Shown here: one piece after another, positions 9,134-18,895 of the stretch | How positions within the stretch are numbered: position 1 is the stretch's first letter | Layout of the letters: each line of letters opens with the position of its first letter | DNA from: an uncultured Anaerolineae bacterium | Lineage (GTDB): Bacteria; Chloroflexota; Anaerolineae; Promineifilales; Promineifilaceae | DNA: 64,000 bases | Assembly (NCBI GenBank): GCA_937943625.1 | Contig: CALEAD010000079.1 | Coordinates: 26,061-90,060, forward strand | Direction: 5' to 3' | Notes under the pieces: generated by a model | The model's database searches: none | Told to the model about the DNA's origin: nothing | The model's input: only the letters and a program-made list of their open reading frames with translations | Position numbers and translations under genes: made by a program

Positions 9134-10957
9134 ATGGCTCGATGGAGACAAGCAGGCCGCAACTACGAAAGCGACCCAGACAAACGCGCCGCGCGCATTT
9201 CCCGTAAAAGTATCCAGGTTTACCGGCGACTGCTGGCTTATGTACGGCCGTATCGTCGCTGGCTGATCATGGCCATTGTAACCCTGCTGATTAGTTCGGC
9301 GCTGGGGCTGGTGCTGCCGCTGGTTGTGCGCAATCTGGTAGACGTGGTCTTTGTAGACAAAAGTATGAGCACGCTAAACCGCATTGCCCTGCTGCTGCTG
9401 CTCGTCTTTGCCACCCAGGCCGTCTTTAGCTTCATGCACCGCCTTTCCCTGGCTTACGCTGGCGAAAAAGCGGTTGCCGACATTCGCGTGGCTGTCTACA
9501 CCCACCTGCAAAATCTCTCCTTGCGCTTTTTTGCCGATCGGCGCACGGGCGAGATCGTTTCTCGCCTGACCAATGATGTCTCGCTGTTGCAAAGCGCAAT
9601 TACGGACAACCTGGTAGCCCTTTTGCAGCAAGGGGTGACGCTGGTGGGTGCGGCCGTTTTGCTGTTTGTGCTCAATTGGCGGCTAACGCTGGTGATTTTG
9701 CTGGGCATTCCCGTGATGTCGCTGACGATGGTGGCGCTGGGGCGACATATTCGCCGCGCTTCACGCCAGGTGCAAGACGCGCTGGCAGAGGCAGCTAACG
9801 TGGTAGAAGAGACAACCGCCGGTATTCGCATTGTCAAATCTTTTGCGCGTGAGGGGTATGAAATCGGCCGTTTTTCCGCGCGCGTGCAGGAAACCTTTGC
9901 CGCGGCCATGCGCCGCGCCAAAATAGCGGCCGTGCTTGGCCCAATCATTGGCTTTATGGCCTTCTTTTCCATCACCATCACCCTCTGGTTTGGCAGCTTT
10001 GAGGTGATTGAGGGACGGCTGACGGCCGGGGGGTTGGTAGCTTACCTGATTTACACGATGATGGTCGCCGCGCCGGTGGCATCGCTGGCGGGGCTGTATG
10101 CACAGTTTCAATCGGCGCTGGGCGCTTCTGAGCGCTTGTTTGAGCTGCTGGATACACCGCCGGAGATTGTGAATGGGAGCGGTAAACGGCCGTTGCCCCC
10201 CATACAGGGCGCCGTCACTTTCGAGAATGTGCATTTTGAGTACAGCGATGCCCTGCCAGTGCTACGTGGCGTCAACTTCCAGGCACAGCCGGGGCAAGTG
10301 GTGGCCCTGGTTGGCCCCAGCGGCGCCGGCAAGAGCACGCTGGTGAACCTGATTCCCCGCTTTTACGACGTACTGGCTGGCCGCATCCTCATAGACGGCA
10401 TAGATGTGCGCGAGGTAGAGGTGAAAAGCCTGCGCGAGCAGATCGGCATTGTGCCCCAAGAGACGCTGCTTTTTTCTGACACGGTAGCCGCCAACATCCG
10501 CTATGGCAAACTAGACGCGAGCATGGCCGAGATTGTGGCGGCAGCCAAAGCGGCCAACGCGCACGAGTTTATTGTGAAAGAGCTACCAGAAGGGTATGAA
10601 ACGGCCGTTGGCGAGCGCGGCATCAAGCTCAGCGGCGGACAGCGCCAGCGCATTGCTATTGCCCGCGCCATCCTCAAAGACCCACGCATCCTTATCCTGG
10701 ACGAAGCCACTTCTTCACTCGATAGCGAGAGCGAGGCGCTGGTGCAAGAAGCGCTAGAACATCTGATGGCCGGGCGCACCTCTTTTGTCATTGCCCACCG
10801 CCTGAGCACGGTTGTGAACGCCGATTGGGTACTGGTGCTCAATCAGGGGCAGGTGGTAGAGCAAGGCACACACGCACACCTGTTGGCCAGTGCCAACGGC
10901 CTTTACCGGCGACTGTACCAGATGCAGTTCAGCAACGCCGAGGCAATGCTCATGTAA
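9134..10957 (+). CDS. ABC exporter half-transporter (MsbA/LmrA type), fused permease-ATPase
   Basis: 607 residues. The N-terminal ~330 residues hold the six membrane helices of a type IV exporter, with the coupling-helix stretch 'LTNDVSLLQSAITDN'. The ATPase has Walker A 'GPSGAGKST' (about residue 393), signature 'LSGGQRQR' (about 498), Walker B 'ILILDEATSSLD' (about 518) and the switch His in 'IAHRLST'. It would act as a homodimer exporting lipids, drugs or peptides; substrate cannot be read from sequence. It stands alone, flanked by repeat DNA on the left and a convergent patatin gene on the right. Confidence 0.94.
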   Translation: MARWRQAGRNYESDPDKRAARISRKSIQVYRRLLAYVRPYRRWLIMAIVTLLISSALGLVLPLVVRNLVDVVFVDKSMSTLNRIALLLLLVFATQAVFSFMHRLSLAYAGEKAVADIRVAVYTHLQNLSLRFFADRRTGEIVSRLTNDVSLLQSAITDNLVALLQQGVTLVGAAVLLFVLNWRLTLVILLGIPVMSLTMVALGRHIRRASRQVQDALAEAANVVEETTAGIRIVKSFAREGYEIGRFSARVQETFAAAMRRAKIAAVLGPIIGFMAFFSITITLWFGSFEVIEGRLTAGGLVAYLIYTMMVAAPVASLAGLYAQFQSALGASERLFELLDTPPEIVNGSGKRPLPPIQGAVTFENVHFEYSDALPVLRGVNFQAQPGQVVALVGPSGAGKSTLVNLIPRFYDVLAGRILIDGIDVREVEVKSLREQIGIVPQETLLFSDTVAANIRYGKLDASMAEIVAAAKAANAHEFIVKELPEGYETAVGERGIKLSGGQRQRIAIARAILKDPRILILDEATSSLDSESEALVQEALEHLMAGRTSFVIAHRLSTVVNADWVLVLNQGQVVEQGTHAHLLASANGLYRRLYQMQFSNAEAMLM

Positions 10958-11035
10958 AGTACCAGACAGTGGCGTTTTTGCTGGCTGCCAGTTTAGCCCA
11001 ATTTGCCCAATCCGCGTTACGGCGCCAGGCGTGCG

Positions 11036-12067
11036 CTATCCCTCCCCCTCTACCTGGCGACCAGCGGCACGCCAGGCACGTTTGGCATCTTCATACCCCA
11101 TGCGATAGAGTCGTTCGTGCCCTTCCCGGTTGTAGGTGATAATGCGCTCTACCTCAATTGCCTGGCGCGGCGCCACAATGATGGGATCGGGCAAATCTTT
11201 GTATCCCTCCTCCAGGATATCGGGAATGCCATTGCCATTTTTGTCTTCAAACTCTACCTTTTCCCCCTGCAACCTGCTCATCAACAGCGCATTTGCCGCG
11301 CGCAAACGCGCGTTTTCCACCTGCAAGCGCACCAGCTCATTGATGCGGCGAAACATCTTCAAATCTGCCTGAAAAGAGGCCAGCAGCGCCCACTCCAGGG
11401 TTGTGCTGGCGGCCGTCAACAAATTGCGCGGCCGTTCTGTGCGCACTTCTTCTCCCTCTTCCCACGGCGTCATCAGCACCACGACTATTTCCTCAGCGCC
11501 CGCGTCTATTGCCGGTCCCAGTGGGGTGTTTGCCACGGTGGCGCCGTCCCAATACAGGTTGCCGTGCAGTTGCGTGGCCGGATAGACAATAGGAATGGAA
11601 CAACTGGCGATGATGTGGTCTAGTTCCAGCCGTTCCTGCCTCATGCGGCTGGGGTAAACGTCTGGGCTGTTGCCAAAGATGTGCAAGTGACCTGAGGTAA
11701 CCTCAGTGGCAGTCACACGCAAATGCACGGCCGCTTCGTCCGAGTTGATGCGATCAAAGTTAATCCACCCTTCTCGTCGCAGCGTGTCGCGCAAGGGTGC
11801 TGTATCTAGTAAGAAACTGCCGGTGATGGGGTTCAAATTAGGGCGCTGCACGTCGCTGGTGCGTAAACGCTGCCACAACGCCCACAAGGAGTAAGCATTG
11901 TGCCCGGACGCCAGCGCCGCGCCATTCACGGCGCCGATGGATGTGCCCACCACTACGTTGGCAAACCACTCATGTTCTTCCAAAAAACGCAAGACGCCGA
12001 CGTGATAAGCGCCACGCCCCCCGCCACCGGATAAAACCAAAGCCCGTTTACGTTCTTGAGTTGGCAT
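11036..12067 (-). CDS. Patatin-like phospholipase
   Basis: The ORF-track start is 73 codons too early: the ATG at 12067 has an AAGGGGGA ribosome site and begins right before the conserved domain. 343 residues. The oxyanion hole 'LSGGGGRGAYHVG', nucleophile elbow 'GTSIGAVNG' and the Asp of 'YWDGATVANTPLGPA' give the Ser-Asp dyad of patatins. Cytoplasmic lipid acyl hydrolase activity is expected. The C-terminal 100 residues are helical and charged and include 'EDKNGNGIPDIL', resembling a calcium-binding Dx(D/N)xDG loop. It sits 143 bases downstream of the sensor-kinase gene on the same strand. Confidence 0.92.
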   Translation of the reverse strand: MPTQERKRALVLSGGGGRGAYHVGVLRFLEEHEWFANVVVGTSIGAVNGAALASGHNAYSLWALWQRLRTSDVQRPNLNPITGSFLLDTAPLRDTLRREGWINFDRINSDEAAVHLRVTATEVTSGHLHIFGNSPDVYPSRMRQERLELDHIIASCSIPIVYPATQLHGNLYWDGATVANTPLGPAIDAGAEEIVVVLMTPWEEGEEVRTERPRNLLTAASTTLEWALLASFQADLKMFRRINELVRLQVENARLRAANALLMSRLQGEKVEFEDKNGNGIPDILEEGYKDLPDPIIVAPRQAIEVERIITYNREGHERLYRMGYEDAKRAWRAAGRQVEGEG

Positions 12068-12135
12068 ATTTTCCCCCTTGGGAATGACCGCCGACGGCCA
12101 ATCGCTGACCACCGTCTGTAAGTGTAGCCCGGTGA

Positions 12136-12173
12136 TTACCAAACCTGGCTGGCAGGCGCAGCAGGTTTGGTAA
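12136..12173. repeat. 12-bp perfect inverted repeat (hairpin)
   Basis: 'TTACCAAACCTG' and 'CAGGTTTGGTAA' flank a 14-base loop. No T-run follows on either strand, so it is not a standard terminator. The related motif 'CCAGGTTTGGCAACCTGG' occurs at about 26050. It lies between the sensor-kinase stop and the patatin start, next to a family A fragment at about 12085-12115. Confidence 0.65.
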
Positions 12174-12210
12174 CCACTGGGCGTTCTGTGGCTCCTTCGT
12201 GCCCTTCTGG

Positions 12211-14469
12211 TCATTGCTGGACAAACGGCCGATTGCGCCCAAATGCGGGCGCCCGTTTTCCGTTTTCGACGCCGTCTGGCTGGCACAAAGGCAACAAAAT
12301 GTGGAACTCGCTGCCCGGCAACCGTTTTTCATCCTCACCGGGGGATTCGACCCAGATACGGCCGTTGTGCGCTTCAATTACCCCTCTGGCAATTGGCAAC
12401 CCCAGCCCTGGCCCCGCACCCTTAAACTTGGTGCTGCTTGTTGAGTGAAGCTGCGGGTTGCCAATGCGGAAAAACTTCTCAAAAATCAGCTCATGATACT
12501 TGGGGTCAATGCCAATGCCGGTGTCGGCTACCACCAGCTCCACATATTCCACATCGCCTAATCTTGTGGGAACCAGCCGGGCGCTCACCGTGATCGTGCC
12601 ATAATCTGGCGTATATTTCACGGCATTGCCAATGATATTTGTCAGGCTCTGCACCATGCGCTTAAAATCGGCGTGAATCGGTGGAATATCGGCCAACCCT
12701 TCAGTCTTCACGGTCAGTCGCCGTTCGGCTAAAGCGGCGCGCAATGGGTCTATGGCCAGCCGCACCAGCGTCTCCAGAGAAGTCTCCATAAAGTTAAGCT
12801 GCATTCCATCCACATCGAGCTGGCTGGCGTCTAGCATGGCAGAAATCAGCCGTTCTAACTGCGAGGAAGCGCGGTTAATGTGCCCCACAATCTCGCGCGT
12901 TTGCTCTTGCGAAAGGATATTTTCCGCATTCATGGCCGCCAGAATGTCGGCATACCCTTTTACCTGCGTCAAGGGCGTGCGCAGCTCATGCGACGCAATG
13001 GTAATAAAATCCGACTTTACGCGGTCCATCACCTCCAGCCGCTCGTTCTGACTCATCAAGTCAATGTTTAACTGCTTAATCTTCTCATTGCGCTCTTCCA
13101 TCTCGCTGTACAGACGCGCGTTTTGCAGGGCAATGACCGCCTGATCGGCCATAGTTTGCAGCAAATCCAGCTCATCTCGTTGATAAGGCAGACCAGACTG
13201 CTTAGGCCCCATGGCGATTAATCCATCCAGCGTGCTGCCGTCGGTAATGGGCACGTATACATCCATCGCCATCTTTTTTAGCCAGGCACGTTCATGCGGT
13301 GGCAGGCTGGCGTATCGCCGGTCAAAGTCTAGCTCATACTGCAACAGCGGCTGGTGTTGGGCAAAGGCGCGCATAAATGGGCTGTTCGATGCAAACGTTA
13401 CTGGCTCACGCGGTACGGAACCGATAGCTGGAATTACCTCTATCTGGTAACCATCTTCACTGTGGCTGATGAGCAAGAGCGCGCCATATTTTGTTTCCAG
13501 CAGTTCGCTGGCGGCGCCAAGAATAACGATTGCTAACTGATTGACGTCGAGGATGCGCGAGGTGGCCTGGCTATAATTGCGCAGCACTTTGGTGGTATCA
13601 AAGCTGCCACCAAGCAGATAACGATTTGCTATGTGTTGCAACCCATTCCGCAATGGTTGGTATAAAAGCAGGCTGATAAACAGCGCCGTAGACATCACCA
13701 CAGTGGTAACTACCTCACTCCAATTTTGCCAGTTGCTTATTTGCCACACCGCCAACAAAACAAATAGAACTGGCAGCGCTGAAAGCAGGGTTACCCCAAT
13801 GAGCACCAGCATTTTTTGCACACGGGTGCGCACGTCAAAGATGCGGTAAGAAGAAACGGCGTACGTGAGCGCCACAATGCCAATCAGACGGCTAACGTGC
13901 CCCGCCAGCACTGCCTCAGGCCATTGAAAAAAAAGAAGCATCTCGCCCAAAAATGTGATGAGCAAGGCTATTGACCAAAAGAGGAGCCGGTTGGCGTGCC
14001 AGGGAAACTGTGCCGTGCGATAGTCGTTCCAGGTTTTGAAAAATATGAAGCTGGAGATCAAGAACCAGATAGCAAAATCAACCAAGCCCCGGTAGCTGGC
14101 CTGGAGGTTCAGCAGGGGAATGAAGGTGCTGCCCGGTAAGAAGAAGTCTGCTGCTACTGTCAGCAGAATGGCAATAACGCCAATGAGAAACCAGAGACGC
14201 TGCCGGGGCCAGTTTACGTATACGGCCGTTGTCAGGCCAAGAAACAGCGTTCCCACCAGCAGCGCTTTTAGCGCCACACCGTGCGGCAGCAGCCACTGCT
14301 GGCCAAATAAGAGGAGGAGCTGCCAGATGATCGAAGCGCCCAGAAATGCCAGGAACCAGCGCATTTGCATCTCTTCCTGACTGCGGCGCGCGAAGACAAT
14401 CAGCAGTAGCAAGGTGTAAACGACTACTGCAACCAGAGAGAGGTTAGCGGGGGTGCTGGTAAGTGTCAT
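12211..14469 (-). CDS. Membrane sensor histidine kinase (7TM-type N-terminus, GAF, HisKA, HATPase)
   Basis: 752 residues. The first ~270 residues contain about eight or nine hydrophobic helices in the style of N-terminal 7TM sensor domains. A GAF domain follows (about 310-460). The dimerisation/phosphoacceptor box is 'SHELRTPLTQVKGYADIL' and the ATPase shows the N box 'IIGNAVKYTPDYG', G1 'DTGIGID' and G2 'GPGLGLPIA'. It autophosphorylates on His and should pass phosphate to a response regulator, none of which is adjacent. The first 20 bases upstream include TACAAT, a possible -10. The C-terminal 20 residues after the ATPase are a basic tail without known motif. Confidence 0.93.
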   Translation of the reverse strand: MTLTSTPANLSLVAVVVYTLLLLIVFARRSQEEMQMRWFLAFLGASIIWQLLLLFGQQWLLPHGVALKALLVGTLFLGLTTAVYVNWPRQRLWFLIGVIAILLTVAADFFLPGSTFIPLLNLQASYRGLVDFAIWFLISSFIFFKTWNDYRTAQFPWHANRLLFWSIALLITFLGEMLLFFQWPEAVLAGHVSRLIGIVALTYAVSSYRIFDVRTRVQKMLVLIGVTLLSALPVLFVLLAVWQISNWQNWSEVVTTVVMSTALFISLLLYQPLRNGLQHIANRYLLGGSFDTTKVLRNYSQATSRILDVNQLAIVILGAASELLETKYGALLLISHSEDGYQIEVIPAIGSVPREPVTFASNSPFMRAFAQHQPLLQYELDFDRRYASLPPHERAWLKKMAMDVYVPITDGSTLDGLIAMGPKQSGLPYQRDELDLLQTMADQAVIALQNARLYSEMEERNEKIKQLNIDLMSQNERLEVMDRVKSDFITIASHELRTPLTQVKGYADILAAMNAENILSQEQTREIVGHINRASSQLERLISAMLDASQLDVDGMQLNFMETSLETLVRLAIDPLRAALAERRLTVKTEGLADIPPIHADFKRMVQSLTNIIGNAVKYTPDYGTITVSARLVPTRLGDVEYVELVVADTGIGIDPKYHELIFEKFFRIGNPQLHSTSSTKFKGAGPGLGLPIARGVIEAHNGRIWVESPGEDEKRLPGSEFHILLPLCQPDGVENGKRAPAFGRNRPFVQQ

Positions 14470-14586
14470 AGCCTGTATGTCGCGCTGCTATTGTATCTTT
14501 GGCCAGGAGGAGGAGCAATGCACACAGAAATAAGGTGACTTAGAGACCGGCTTGGGCGACCCCGTATAGCTACATTGGCTGTAAGC

Positions 14587-14611
14587 AAAAAGCGCGGCAT
14601 AGGCCACGCTT
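14587..14611 (-). terminator. Rho-independent terminator after tRNA-Ser
   Basis: On the minus strand 'AAGCGTGGC' pairs with 'GCCGCGCTT' across the loop CTAT and is followed by a T-rich tract. Placed seven bases past the tRNA 3' end. Confidence 0.8.
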
Positions 14612-14617
14612 TTGTGA

Positions 14618-14705
14618 CGGACAGGGTGGGATTCGAACCCACGGTACGGACAAGCCGTACACAGCATTTCCAATGCTGCACCTTCAGCCTCTCGGTCACC
14701 TGTCC
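14618..14705 (-). tRNA. tRNA-Ser (GGA)
   Basis: Minus-strand 88-nt gene with acceptor stem GGACAGG/CCTGTCC, discriminator G, T-arm 'GGTTCGAATCC', and the long variable arm 'GTACGGCTTGTCCGTAC' typical of serine. Anticodon loop TTGGAAA in stem CAGCA/TGCTG gives anticodon GGA. CCA is not encoded. Confidence 0.96.
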
Positions 14706-14789
14706 TGGATAGCGAGGCAATTATAACAATGGCGGGCAGGGATGCAAAATCGGCCGTTTTGCGTCCGCAATTCTCAACTTGGGCATGAT

Positions 14790-17033
14790 TCATCCTCTTC
14801 GCTGCCGCATGGCGCTTACGCCAATAAGCAGGAGCGCCAACAGCGAAACAGCGCCACCCCAAAGGAAAATGGTGGGCACAAATCGCCAGATAATTTCGCT
14901 TTCGCCCGCGGGAATGCAGACAGCGCGCACGGCTGTGTATGCCGTATACCAGCTTTCGCGCGCGCCATTGATGGTCACCTGCCAGCCAGGGTATGCCGTC
15001 TCGGCCAGAATGAGTAACGCGGGAGCGCTGCTTTGGGCGCGAATGCGCCAGTAGCCAGGAGCCTTCTCCAGCAATTCGGCTGTGCCGGAGACGCTGCCGG
15101 CAAGCGAGCAGGCCGGCGGCTGCGCCAGAATGGCTGTTGTCGTGGGGTCAAAATCAGGTTGGTGGATGCGCGCCGTCGCCGCCTGCGGATCAGCAATGAT
15201 TTCGGCCTGCCCCACCAGCCGCGCCGGTGGCAGTGTGCGTCCACGTTGATAAATCCAGGTATTGCCCTGTTTTGCCAGCAACGTCAACGGCCGTTCTCCT
15301 TGCGTATACTGCTCCAGCGGCACGGGGGCAACCACCAGCGCCGCGCCTAGCACGTCATAGGCAGAAGAGCGTGGGTCTGGCACGGAGCTAGCCAGGGCAA
15401 TGGTGTCTGCCGGCTCCAAAGAGGCATAACCAAACATGCTGTAGATTTGCAGCGTCAGGGAAAAGCTCTGGCTAAATTCAGGCACACCCCAGGGCAGCAC
15501 CTTGAGCGGTTCTTCACCGACCACTGCTTTCACGTCAAACCAGATGGCGTCGGGTACGGCCGTTTCTAAACGCACCATTTTGAAAGCAAACAGCCACATA
15601 TCGGTTACCGCCAACAGCAGCAACGCCCCACCCCAACTCTGCCGCCTCTGGGGCTGTTCACTCATCAGGTAGGCCCAAATCAGCGTCCCGCCCACACCCC
15701 AGACAAAAAGCGCCACGCCATAGCCGCCCACTTGCTGCCACAAACGGCCGCTTGTCTCCGTGGGGTGAATGGTTATAAACAGCGCCCCTGTGACCGCCAG
15801 CGCCAGGAATAAGGCAACGCCAACAGCCGTAAGCGACCAGCGCCAATAGCCTGCCAGCTGCGCCTTTCGCTCCGCCAGCGGTAGCTCTTGCCAGCGCGAC
15901 AGTGCGTGCGCCAACAGCGCCGTAGCCGCCACAAGAAAGAGAAAGGCGGCGCGAGCCGGTGCGCGCACCAGGCGAAAGGGAGGCAGCCAGTCAAAGGCAA
16001 AGCGATAGAGCACGCCATAGCGACCCAGCGCCAGACTCAGGCCAAGCAGCATCAGCAACACGTAAAACCAGGTTAATTTATCTGCGCGGCGCAGCGCCAG
16101 CAGCAGCGCCAGCAGCGCCAACACCCCCGCGTAGTAGGTTAGCTCCTCAAACGTGGGCACGCTCCAGTAGCCGACACGAGTTGGCTCGCCAAAGAAGTGT
16201 GGCAGCAGCAGCGTGATCAGGTGTGCCGGCGGCAAGGAATAATCGGTGGCAAATTCATAGTCGGCGGTGCTGACCCGGTTGGTAGCGGCGCTAAACTGCG
16301 CAAAGGGCACAAGCTGCACAGCAGCCAGCGCCAACCCCAGCAGCAGCATGATGGCCGCCTGCCGCACCACAACTACCCGGCGCCCCGGCTGCGTCAGCCA
16401 CAAATAGAGCGCCAGCGCCCCCCACAGCAGACCAATGTATAAGAAAGAGGGCAGGTGCCCGGCTAAAATAGCAAGTCCAAATGGCAGCGCCGCGACAACG
16501 GCCGTTTCCCATCTCCCCTGCCGCACTGCCCAGGCCAACCCCAGCAAAATCCAGGGCGTCCAGCTATCAATGGCATAAACGGCGCTATGCCCGGCCCACA
16601 GCCGTCCCGCCAGCAAGCCGCTGAAGGCAAAGGCCACGCCGGCCAGCAACGCGGGCAGCCGTCTTGCCCCCAGGTAGCGCGTGAAGGCAGCCATGCCCAC
16701 ACCGGCAAGGGCCACGTGAAATGCCATGTACCAACTAACGCCCACATTGGCAGGCAAAATAAACATCAGCCAGGCGGGGGGATAGAAAGCGCTCTGCTGT
16801 GGGTCGGCCATCAGCGGGTTGCCATTAAAGCGGTATGGGTCCCAAAATGGCAGCGTGCCCTGGCGCAGGGCATCGTGAACGGCCTGATAAAGGGGCAGGT
16901 AAGCGCCTCGCATGTCGTACCCGCCCAACACCTGGCCAGCCGGCGGAAAGAGGGTGCGATTGAAAAAGAGCAGGGAGAGGAGGAGGAAAACGGCCGTGTT
17001 CTGCACCCACTCACGTCGCCAGAATCGAGACAT
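14790..17033 (-). CDS. YfhO-family integral membrane protein
   Basis: 747 residues with about a dozen hydrophobic helices and a C-terminal mostly soluble region. Features of the YfhO family: 'GGYDMRGAYLPLYQ' after the first helix, 'WDPYRFNGNPLMADPQQSAFYPP', and a C-terminal segment ending in 'YPGWQVTINGARE' before the last helix, where a sugar/lipid-linked beta domain ends. Members are GT-C-fold-like membrane proteins implicated in glycosylation of teichoic acids or glycolipids in other bacteria. A GGAG site precedes the ATG and the GNAT gene ends four bases upstream, so the two are probably cotranscribed. Confidence 0.85.
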   Translation of the reverse strand: MSRFWRREWVQNTAVFLLLSLLFFNRTLFPPAGQVLGGYDMRGAYLPLYQAVHDALRQGTLPFWDPYRFNGNPLMADPQQSAFYPPAWLMFILPANVGVSWYMAFHVALAGVGMAAFTRYLGARRLPALLAGVAFAFSGLLAGRLWAGHSAVYAIDSWTPWILLGLAWAVRQGRWETAVVAALPFGLAILAGHLPSFLYIGLLWGALALYLWLTQPGRRVVVVRQAAIMLLLGLALAAVQLVPFAQFSAATNRVSTADYEFATDYSLPPAHLITLLLPHFFGEPTRVGYWSVPTFEELTYYAGVLALLALLLALRRADKLTWFYVLLMLLGLSLALGRYGVLYRFAFDWLPPFRLVRAPARAAFLFLVAATALLAHALSRWQELPLAERKAQLAGYWRWSLTAVGVALFLALAVTGALFITIHPTETSGRLWQQVGGYGVALFVWGVGGTLIWAYLMSEQPQRRQSWGGALLLLAVTDMWLFAFKMVRLETAVPDAIWFDVKAVVGEEPLKVLPWGVPEFSQSFSLTLQIYSMFGYASLEPADTIALASSVPDPRSSAYDVLGAALVVAPVPLEQYTQGERPLTLLAKQGNTWIYQRGRTLPPARLVGQAEIIADPQAATARIHQPDFDPTTTAILAQPPACSLAGSVSGTAELLEKAPGYWRIRAQSSAPALLILAETAYPGWQVTINGARESWYTAYTAVRAVCIPAGESEIIWRFVPTIFLWGGAVSLLALLLIGVSAMRQRRG

Positions 17034-17037
17034 AGGC

Positions 17038-17598
17038 TCAGCGCTCCAGGTGTCGCTTCATAAAAATGGCAATTTCGTCTCTCCCTTCTAAATTCTCTGG
17101 GTCGTAGTAAGAGACATCCACCCCCTCAATGGCAAAGCCCAGGGCACGGTAGAAACGAATGGCAGGCACATTGGTGTTTTGCGTTTCTACCAGCACCAGG
17201 CGCGCCCCGGCTTCGTAGGCCTGTGCACAAACGAACTCCATTAGCTGGCGGCCAATACCCTGCCGCCGGTACGCCTCGCTGACGTGAAACTCCCATAGCC
17301 AGAAGGTGCGATTCCAGGCGTGCATTTCTGCCAGGGCAACGGCCGTTAACTGTTCCCCCACGTAAGCACCAAAGGCGTATTTGCCGCGCAGCAGGTCACG
17401 GTAAATGGCCATCATCTCGGCGTCGGTAGTGAACTGGCGGGTATAGGGCTGCGCCAGCGGTTCCAGGTGCAAGGAAAGGGAAAAGTGCGTAGGCGTCTCG
17501 TAGCGTTCCACCACGTACTTTTCATTTGAGGTGTAGCCTGTCATCAGGCGCGTTACCGCCAGCAGATCAGGGAGTTTTAACGGCCGTATATCAGGCAT
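17038..17598 (-). CDS. GNAT-family N-acetyltransferase
   Basis: 186 residues from the ATG at 17598; the longer ORF-track start would run into tatC. Motif A of the acetyl-CoA site is 'VSEAYRRQGIGRQLMEF' and the C-terminal beta-bulge is 'NVPAIRFYRALGF'. It transfers an acetyl group to an amine on an unknown small molecule or protein. It sits between tatC (31 bases upstream) and the YfhO gene, on the same strand, but nothing links it functionally to export. Confidence 0.88.
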   Translation of the reverse strand: MPDIRPLKLPDLLAVTRLMTGYTSNEKYVVERYETPTHFSLSLHLEPLAQPYTRQFTTDAEMMAIYRDLLRGKYAFGAYVGEQLTAVALAEMHAWNRTFWLWEFHVSEAYRRQGIGRQLMEFVCAQAYEAGARLVLVETQNTNVPAIRFYRALGFAIEGVDVSYYDPENLEGRDEIAIFMKRHLER

Positions 17599-17629
17599 AA
17601 GAAAGTGGAGAGCGGGTGATGAGGAGTGG

Positions 17630-18418
17630 TTAGTCAATTGCCATAGAGCGCTCGAACTGGCGCTGCCCAATCCAGGCCAGGCCGATACTCATCACATACA
17701 GCACCAGCAGCGGCGTCATTGTCAACAACATCGTCACCGGATCAATCGAAGGCGTAATCACCGCCGCCAGCACGGCAATCCCCACGACGGCCACACGCCA
17801 CTGTTCACGCAGCGTTTTTGCCGTCACCAGCCCCACGCGTGCCACAAAGTAAACGATCACCGGCATCTCAAAGCTTAGCCCCACCCAAAAAAGCATACTG
17901 ATAATAAAGTTCATGTACTCTTGCCCTTGCCAGTCAGCGCGAAACACCTCTGGCAAAAAGTTGGCCAAAAAGAAAATGGCCGCCGGCGCCAGCACAAACC
18001 AGGAAAAGGCAATGCCCAGGCCAAAAAGGAGCAACGCGCTGGGCACAAACACATAGATATACCGCTTCTCGCGCCGCGTCAGGCCGGGAGCAATAAACAG
18101 CCAGAACTGCACCAGCACAAATGGCATCGAAATAACCGCCCCAGAGAGCAGCGCCACCTTAAAGAAGGTTTCGATGCCTTCCGTGGGGCGAATGGTCTGA
18201 AGCTGAGCGCCATTGGCGCTCCTGGCGTAAGGGGTGAGCAAGAAATTGAGCAGCGGTTCAGCAAAGGCGAAGCTGATGATGGTGGCCAACAGCAAAATGG
18301 CCGCTACCCACGTCAGGCGGCGGCGCAAATCATTCAGATGTTCGAGCAGGGACATCTCTGTGCCATTTGCTCCATCTGCTTCTTCTGGCTGGCTGTTACG
18401 GGCAGTGGCAGGCTTCAT
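17630..18418 (-). CDS. tatC: Sec-independent protein translocase TatC
   Basis: 262 residues with six membrane segments. 'EMSLLEHLNDLRRRL' is the conserved cytoplasmic N-terminus that contacts twin-arginine signals, and 'GLSFEMPVIVYFVARVGLV' the conserved fourth-helix region. A 20-residue polar leader precedes the conserved part, so an internal ATG (MSLLEHL) is an alternative start. Its ATG overlaps the stop of the TatB-like gene by four bases, a tight operon. With the TatA proteins it forms the translocase for folded proteins. Confidence 0.95.
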   Translation of the reverse strand: MKPATARNSQPEEADGANGTEMSLLEHLNDLRRRLTWVAAILLLATIISFAFAEPLLNFLLTPYARSANGAQLQTIRPTEGIETFFKVALLSGAVISMPFVLVQFWLFIAPGLTRREKRYIYVFVPSALLLFGLGIAFSWFVLAPAAIFFLANFLPEVFRADWQGQEYMNFIISMLFWVGLSFEMPVIVYFVARVGLVTAKTLREQWRVAVVGIAVLAAVITPSIDPVTMLLTMTPLLVLYVMSIGLAWIGQRQFERSMAID

Positions 18419-18864
18419 TCTGGATCATCTGCAATGAGGCGCGGGGAAGGAATAGCCGATGACGGCGCGGGAGGTCTGACGGCACGGACGGGATGACCAT
18501 CTTCGCCGCTCATCAGGTCATCGGGCATGATGCGGCGCACGCTTTCGCGGGGATTGTTAACGGCCGCTTGTACAGGCTCCAGGCTGCCCAACGTGGTTGC
18601 ACGTATCTCTTGCTTTAGCTCAGCAAGCTGTTGCTTTAGCTGGCGCACTTCATCAACCGTGCTGCGCAGGTCGCCGCCGGCATCAGCGGCGTCTAGCTCA
18701 GCGTTTAGCTGGCGCGTAAAGTCACGCGAGATGCGCTGTAACTTGACCACCATCACCCCCAGCCAGCGCGCCGTTTGGCGAATGCGCTGGGGCCCCATGA
18801 CGATGCCCGCTATCAGCAAAATGAAAATGAGTTCAGGCAAGCCAATGCCAAAAATACTATCCAT
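18415..18864 (-). CDS. TatA/TatB-like translocase subunit with extended coiled coil
   Basis: 149 residues. One N-terminal membrane helix ('IGLPELIFILLIAGIVMGPQ') followed by the amphipathic helix and a long charged coiled coil ('VDEVRQLKQQLAELKQEI'), then a proline-rich tail. The length and acidic coiled coil fit TatB better than TatA. The 'GPQR' hinge replaces the FGP(K/R)-type turn. It lies between tatA and tatC, in the classical order, and overlaps tatC. Confidence 0.85.
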   Translation of the reverse strand: MDSIFGIGLPELIFILLIAGIVMGPQRIRQTARWLGVMVVKLQRISRDFTRQLNAELDAADAGGDLRSTVDEVRQLKQQLAELKQEIRATTLGSLEPVQAAVNNPRESVRRIMPDDLMSGEDGHPVRAVRPPAPSSAIPSPRLIADDPE

Positions 18865-18895
18865 CTCGTCACAAAGTATGACCGCTCAACTGCGT

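Noticed and set aside
12068-12286. N-terminal extension of the patatin ORF
   Set aside because: Arg/Cys-rich, runs through a hairpin repeat and into the kinase gene; the internal ATG has a strong ribosome site.
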